From NCBI GenBank assembly GCA_036897095.1, contig JAYMSP010000214.1:1-64000 (forward strand): a stretch of DNA of 64,000 bases. Direction: 5' to 3'. This document shows, piece after piece, positions 49,280-64,000 of the stretch. The notes beneath the pieces are model-generated. The model saw only the letters and a list, made by a program, of their open reading frames with translations. It was not told where the DNA came from and ran no database searches. The DNA is from Plantago elongata. Its lineage: Eukaryota; Streptophyta; Magnoliopsida; Lamiales; Plantaginaceae. Made by a program: the position numbers and the translations under genes. Every line of letters begins with the position of its first letter. The stretch's first letter is position 1.

Positions 49280-52200
49280 CTATCTGGTCCATTCTGCTTT
49301 GTAGAACCGGGCCGGTAGGCCATGTAATGGGACTGGAAAGGGACTATACTGAATCCTGCTCTGAGATCCCACCAGTTCATACCTACAAAGTAATAATCAG
49401 GATCTCTCTTGTCGAATATATCATTTTCCACTAGTCTCTCAACCACAACTCTCAATCGTTCGTGGATTTGTTCGACTGTCACGCGGGCATATCTGTCTTC
49501 CCTATACTAGGTCTAGGACCACTCTAAACAAAGTTCATATAATTCATCCCTTTATTGAATGCAAGAAAAGACATTTCCAAGTTCCAACACTATTCTCCAG
49601 AAGTGTAGAATTTTATATTTTCTAAACCTCCCCTGTTTTGTTGGTCTTTTGGCTAACCATTATGGTGTCTATCTCATTAAATGATAACATTCTATACATA
49701 AGATGTCTTAAGCTGTTAGCAGAAGAATGGATTGTACCTGAAGTGAGAGGCAACGTGGTGTATCAAAATGAACATCTCCAGCTTGGCAAGCTCATTTCCG
49801 GGGCAGGAACGTAAACCACTCCCGAACGGCATGTACGTGTTCGGTTTAGGACCATCCTTCAATTCAATGAAACTAACCAGTCACAAAACTAGCAATAAAC
49901 TGTAATCAAATCCATGAAATCTAAGGTTACGAGACTTGAGCTTAACCAATTTAGTTAGGTCACATTTGCAACATCATACTCTGTGCCACTCTTGTGTGTA
50001 GTCAAATCCAATAGTATAGTCCACTGTATGGTCATATAGATATTGTGAAAGTTATTATGACCGTGAAAGTATGATAACGAATCGTTTGTGAGGTAGCGTG
50101 CGTGTGTGTGTTAACGTATGTTCACACGTGACAAGTGTGTCCTATCTTTTTCATCATTTGAATCAGGTTTTAAATAGCAGGACTCTCTAAGAGGTGAAGT
50201 TTGAAATCGACAGAAGTTACAAACCACGTTTTAAATGGTAGACGGATACCAACGAACTTACTAGTTTTAGTGTATTGAATTGCTATTTCCTGGGAGAATG
50301 CATACACATTACATACACATTAGTGTAAAAATGATTTTGAAGAATAAAAAATCTTACATCGAATCTAGTAGGATCAAACTTTTGAGGGTCAGCAAAGATT
50401 TCTGGGTTGTGATGAATGTTCCTGAATAAAGGCATGACTTTCCATCCTTTTGGGATAAAATAACCTGCACCAGCAATAATATACATTGTTTCATGGGCAC
50501 ACTGATGCAGTTCATGACAAAATAAAATTACTTCATAAACTTGGTTGGGTGATTACGCCACTAATCTACAATGCGCCCTAGCCGGGGTGGATCCAACCCT
50601 GATTTCAACTTCCATTTATACCTTTCAGATTCTACAATGACACCACAGTAATCAAGAATAGGAAGTGAGGAGGAAAGGCAGAGTAGGTTAACTTAGAGAA
50701 TATTCTAGATAATCTTCACTTCGTTCCAAAGAACAAGATGGATTGACTTCTCAGTCCGTCTTTGATTCTGAACTACACTCATACTAAACCACTAAAACAG
50801 CCTAAGGAAATTATAATACGAAATAACACAAATTTGTGAAAATTATAGTATAATACTACTCTCTTGTTTCTCCGATATAATTTTAGAATTGATTTGTTGT
50901 TAAAAAAGTGTGAAAAGTCAACTCAAATATTGTTCTCAGGCGAAGGGAGTATAAAATATTTTGCTGTATTATTAGACACACATACTGCATGAATTGAAAG
51001 GTATGAAAAATGAAAATAATGGAGTATATATCTTGTAATAAAAGTAGTACTTACCTTTGTATTCAACATCAGTCACTGCTTCTCTAAATGAGAAGGAAAC
51101 AATGCTGGCTATTCTCAAGCTCTCCAGAATTACCTAAAATCATAATAATTTATTAGAGTTTCATTTCCTTACATGCACATTAAGATTTTAATTGTTCATT
51201 CAATCAAAATACAGGCCAAATAAAATTCTACCTTGTTAGTAAAGGGCATTTTTCTTGTCTGATTCCATCTTAAGCCACAATTTCCATTCAGATTTGCTTG
51301 GTAGATCTCCTTCTGTTCAGCCTGCACCCACATTTGCTATCAGTAATCAAAACTTCCTATCATGCCGATAACTGCACTTGATACGTATCAGATGATGTGA
51401 GAGTTATGCTAGTCGAACAAAAAAATTGTTCTTAACCATTGACTGGACCTGAATTACCTTAACAGCCTCAAGATGTTTGGGGTTGTCGTGCAGAAACTTG
51501 AGAATCCAGGTCAAGGCACTGGCAGTTGTGTCTTGTGCAGCGAAAAGTACGCCAATAATATTATCTGCAATCTGATCCTCATTTAGAGTTTCGCCTTTTT
51601 CATCTTTTGAATTCAGCAAACAGCTGATCATGTCCTTTTCCACTAGCTTCTTTTGCTTTCTTTCCTTGGTAATCTTGTTCAGAATTTCACCCAGATCCTT
51701 CCTTGCCTTCAAGTTTCGTACTTTATTAACTACTGTTCAGTAAACTGAAAAATTGGAAGTGATCGACTAGGTGGTCTTAGATTACCTTCATTGCTTTGTG
51801 GTACCGAGTTCCAGGCAAATTCATTGGAAATGAATTGTATCCTCTACTGACTATAACATACTTTTTCTTGAGTTGTTCCATGTAATGAGGCTCCAGGTTG
51901 CCAAAGATAGCTAGTATACCAACCTGGAATGAAAGCTGCGTGTAGTGTAGTGCTATTAACATGAGAAAGATAAAGTCATGGAAAATACTTGATTTTTGGA
52001 AACACCAGGGAATTGTTTCAATGTTTTCTTTAAAGGCATGGTCTGCTGAATGACAGTAACCTTTTTCATTTCATCAAAAGTGGTTATAACACGACCATCT
52101 GCCCATGAACTCAATGCAGAAACTGTTAATGCCTCAATGTCTGTCACCAGATTACGAAGTGACTCAGGGTATAGGGGCCCCTGAATGAGCTTCCTAAGTC

Positions 52201-52670
52201 GCATATAGTATTCTCCCTGGTGGAAGAACAGCGCATTGAGCCCAATAAGATTCTCCTTGCTTTTGGGGTATGTCGGCTTGAACAAATGTGCTTGGTTTAT
52301 CAGCACATACCGAGCTGCATCAGGGCTGGCCAACATGACACAAGGGCATCCTAGTATGTTAGTCTTGAAGATATCTCCATATCTGCAGAACAAACACTGC
52401 TGTTAATTCGTTTCTGACATAAAAAAAAGGTAAAGATTTCTCGATGGCGAACCTTTTCTGTCTGTTGGAGAAGAAGATGTTTGGGTCTTGATAATAGAGT
52501 TGGAGAGTTTCTCCAATATAAGGCCATCCCAGAGAACCTGGAGGAAGTTTGTTGGCTTTGTTTTCATGGTTTCGTTTGTTGTGTCTATGTGAAGAAACAA
52601 CATAGGCAAGTATTGTAAGAAGAAACATAAATAGAGGAACATAGAATGCATACTTGTCCATGTTGTTCAC
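49280..52670 (-). CDS. CYP707A: Abscisic acid 8'-hydroxylase (cytochrome P450)
   Basis: Nine exons on the minus strand: 52670-52453, 52382-52061, 51935-51786, 51706-51458, 51321-51232, 51133-51055, 50464-50358, 49856-49738 and 49382-49280. They give 478 residues, typical for CYP707A. A membrane anchor (residues about 5-25) is followed by the KLPPGSLGWPYIGETLQLY signature. The I-helix FAAQDTTAS is at about 285-293, ESLR of the ExxR pair at 347-350, the PERF-like region at FDPTRFD, and the heme loop PFGSGLRSCPG has Cys about 423. NLPGTRYHKAMKARK is a CYP707A hallmark. The enzyme 8'-hydroxylates ABA to give phaseic acid, at the ER. The last exon uses the acceptor before GTATGAACTGG, which keeps the family tail IQYSPFPVPLHGLP. 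Confidence 0.93.
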
Positions 52671-52708
52671 CTGAGTATATATTTTGCTGATTTTGCTAGT
52701 GTGTGTGT

Positions 52709-52716
52709 ATATATAG
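52709..52716 (-). promoter_or_regulatory. TATA box of CYP707A gene
   Basis: TATATATA lies about 40 bases upstream of the ATG at 52670, implying a very short leader, or a second start Met at 52661. Confidence 0.5.
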
Positions 52717-53663
52717 GCAAAGAAGAACTATTAATGAACTTAAAGTGTAATGTGTTTATGTAATAATTAATGAGATTTATTCTAATCACATAACGACATT
52801 GAATCCACTTTCAAGCCATTTGAAATACTCTGTTTTTGACATCTACTACCATTCTAAACTGACGGTTTTACATAGACTGATTATGTTAGAATCAATTTTA
52901 AGCTAGAGAACTTTTCACACATTAAACGAGGATGCCAGTCGAACCTAACGAGTATTTGACTCGTCTCAACTTGTTAAAGTTTGAACTGGCATGGCTGATA
53001 CGGCATCTGAGTTAAGTTTTAACTCAATTTAGTGCATAGTTAGCCCAATGAGCCAAGCTATGTTTAACTTGATATACTCGATAACACTCGTTCAGCCTCA
53101 TTCACTAGATGATGGATGATTACCTTTTTTTGGTTAATAGTAGAAGCACGGGGAAAATTTCATTTCTCCCAATATTTCCCAGAATCCGAATAAGGTAGAA
53201 ACTAACAAAAAAGACTCGAAACAACATTCGTGATTCTGCCTCATATTACATGAGCAGAAACGGAGTCTCGTGTAGGAGTATTTCAGATTCAATATGAAAT
53301 TTCGAAACAGAACCAAGGGTCCCTGTGGGAACATAACTATCAGATAGAGGCAAGATGGACATAACTGCACTTTTGATAATGATAATTGTGATCAATTTGG
53401 ATAGTTCATAATAGTTCTTTAATGTAGGTAATTTTTTCCCACAAAAAATAAAATGTACTCCAAGAACTTAACACACTTATTTGTTCTACTGTATTTGACC
53501 ATTCATGCGCGCATAAGTGAAGGGAGAAAAGAATAAGAAAATGGTCAAAATTGTATCGAGCTGCAAACTGATTCAACCCTCTTTCTATGCACAAAGAAGC
53601 CGCGTCATTCATACAACTCCATGAAGAATCAAAATTCGTAGACAAACCAAAATGAAGCTCATG
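52717..53663. other. Intergenic interval, CYP707A promoter to NDR kinase 3' end
   Basis: CYP707A promoter side and NDR kinase 3' UTR (both minus strand). ACTCGATAACACTCG at about 53075 resembles the repeat at 43.6-44.1 kb. No gene was seen. Confidence 0.5.
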
Positions 53664-63765
<10,102 letters not shown>

Positions 63766-64000
63766 TACCAACAGCCAAAACTACCAAGACTCCTCTTTTT
63801 CTCAGATCAAGAACACAAGAACAAGCAGTTATTACTATTACAAGCAAATACTCCAAGTAAACATAGATAAAGACACAATCTTTCTTTACTATGCTGGGAC
63901 TAATCAAGAGGTAATGATTCGGTTCCTAGGCCAAAAAGCTTTAGAGGGAGTGACAGTTAACTGGGATTTGGGAAAAACGAGGCAAAGCTGGAGTCTTGGA
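63766..64000. promoter_or_regulatory. 5' UTR / promoter side of NDR kinase gene
   Basis: Upstream flank of the minus-strand kinase gene, running to the window edge. No TATA box was identified. Confidence 0.4.

Noticed and set aside
49383-49482. Charged open frame extending upstream of the last CYP707A exon
   Set aside because: It is in a different frame from the conserved CYP707A C-terminus and lies in intron 8; the acceptor before GTATGAACTGG restores the family ending.

Overview
This is nuclear DNA from a flowering plant, most likely a eudicot and perhaps an asterid. The genes have many short exons with GT-AG introns, AT-rich introns and intergenic DNA, LTR retrotransposon fossils and Stowaway-type MITEs. 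The encoded proteins are plant-specific: an ABA 8'-hydroxylase, a DUF810/MUN protein, a P-type PPR protein, a plant NDR kinase and a LEA_2 protein. No prokaryotic, organellar or CRISPR features are visible. Exon junctions were worked out by hand from splice sites, reading phase and family resemblance, with no transcript evidence.

Layout. 1-4335: Ty3/Gypsy fossils on the minus strand: a long LTR-like block with its own TATA box, a decayed gag region, and a second LTR next to a typical Gypsy primer-binding site. 4693-6885 (-): LEA_2 membrane protein. 8334-17257 (+): SPEN/FPA-like RNA-binding protein whose 5' end looks truncated, with a 5.3-kb first intron. 17921-24777 (-): 22-exon DUF810/MUN-domain gene. 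25905-27879 (+): RCC1-repeat protein. 28535-29289 (-): small, probably plastid protein. 30836-36141 (+): NTMC2T6-type SMP/C2 protein. 36534-37809 (-): PPR protein with an apparent N-terminal frameshift. 38903-40595 (-): secreted alpha-amylase. 42219-43355 (-): SCP2 sterol carrier ending in a peroxisomal signal. 46103-47980 (+): thioredoxin-like protein. 49280-52670 (-): CYP707A. 53664-63765 (-): NDR kinase, whose intron 10 holds a Ty1/Copia fossil with a target-site duplication.

The neighbours form no obvious pathway. They are an ordinary array of independently regulated housekeeping and stress-related genes. CYP707A (ABA breakdown) and alpha-amylase (starch breakdown) both matter during germination, but nothing in the sequence links them.

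I found no clearly new biological system. The points most worth checking are: the FPA-like gene, where the first half of RRM1 is replaced by a pyrimidine-rich minisatellite; a tandemly duplicated, in-frame splice donor in the DUF810 gene; a probable GC-AG intron; the PPR frameshift; the intronic Copia insertion; and a 17-bp perfect inverted repeat.
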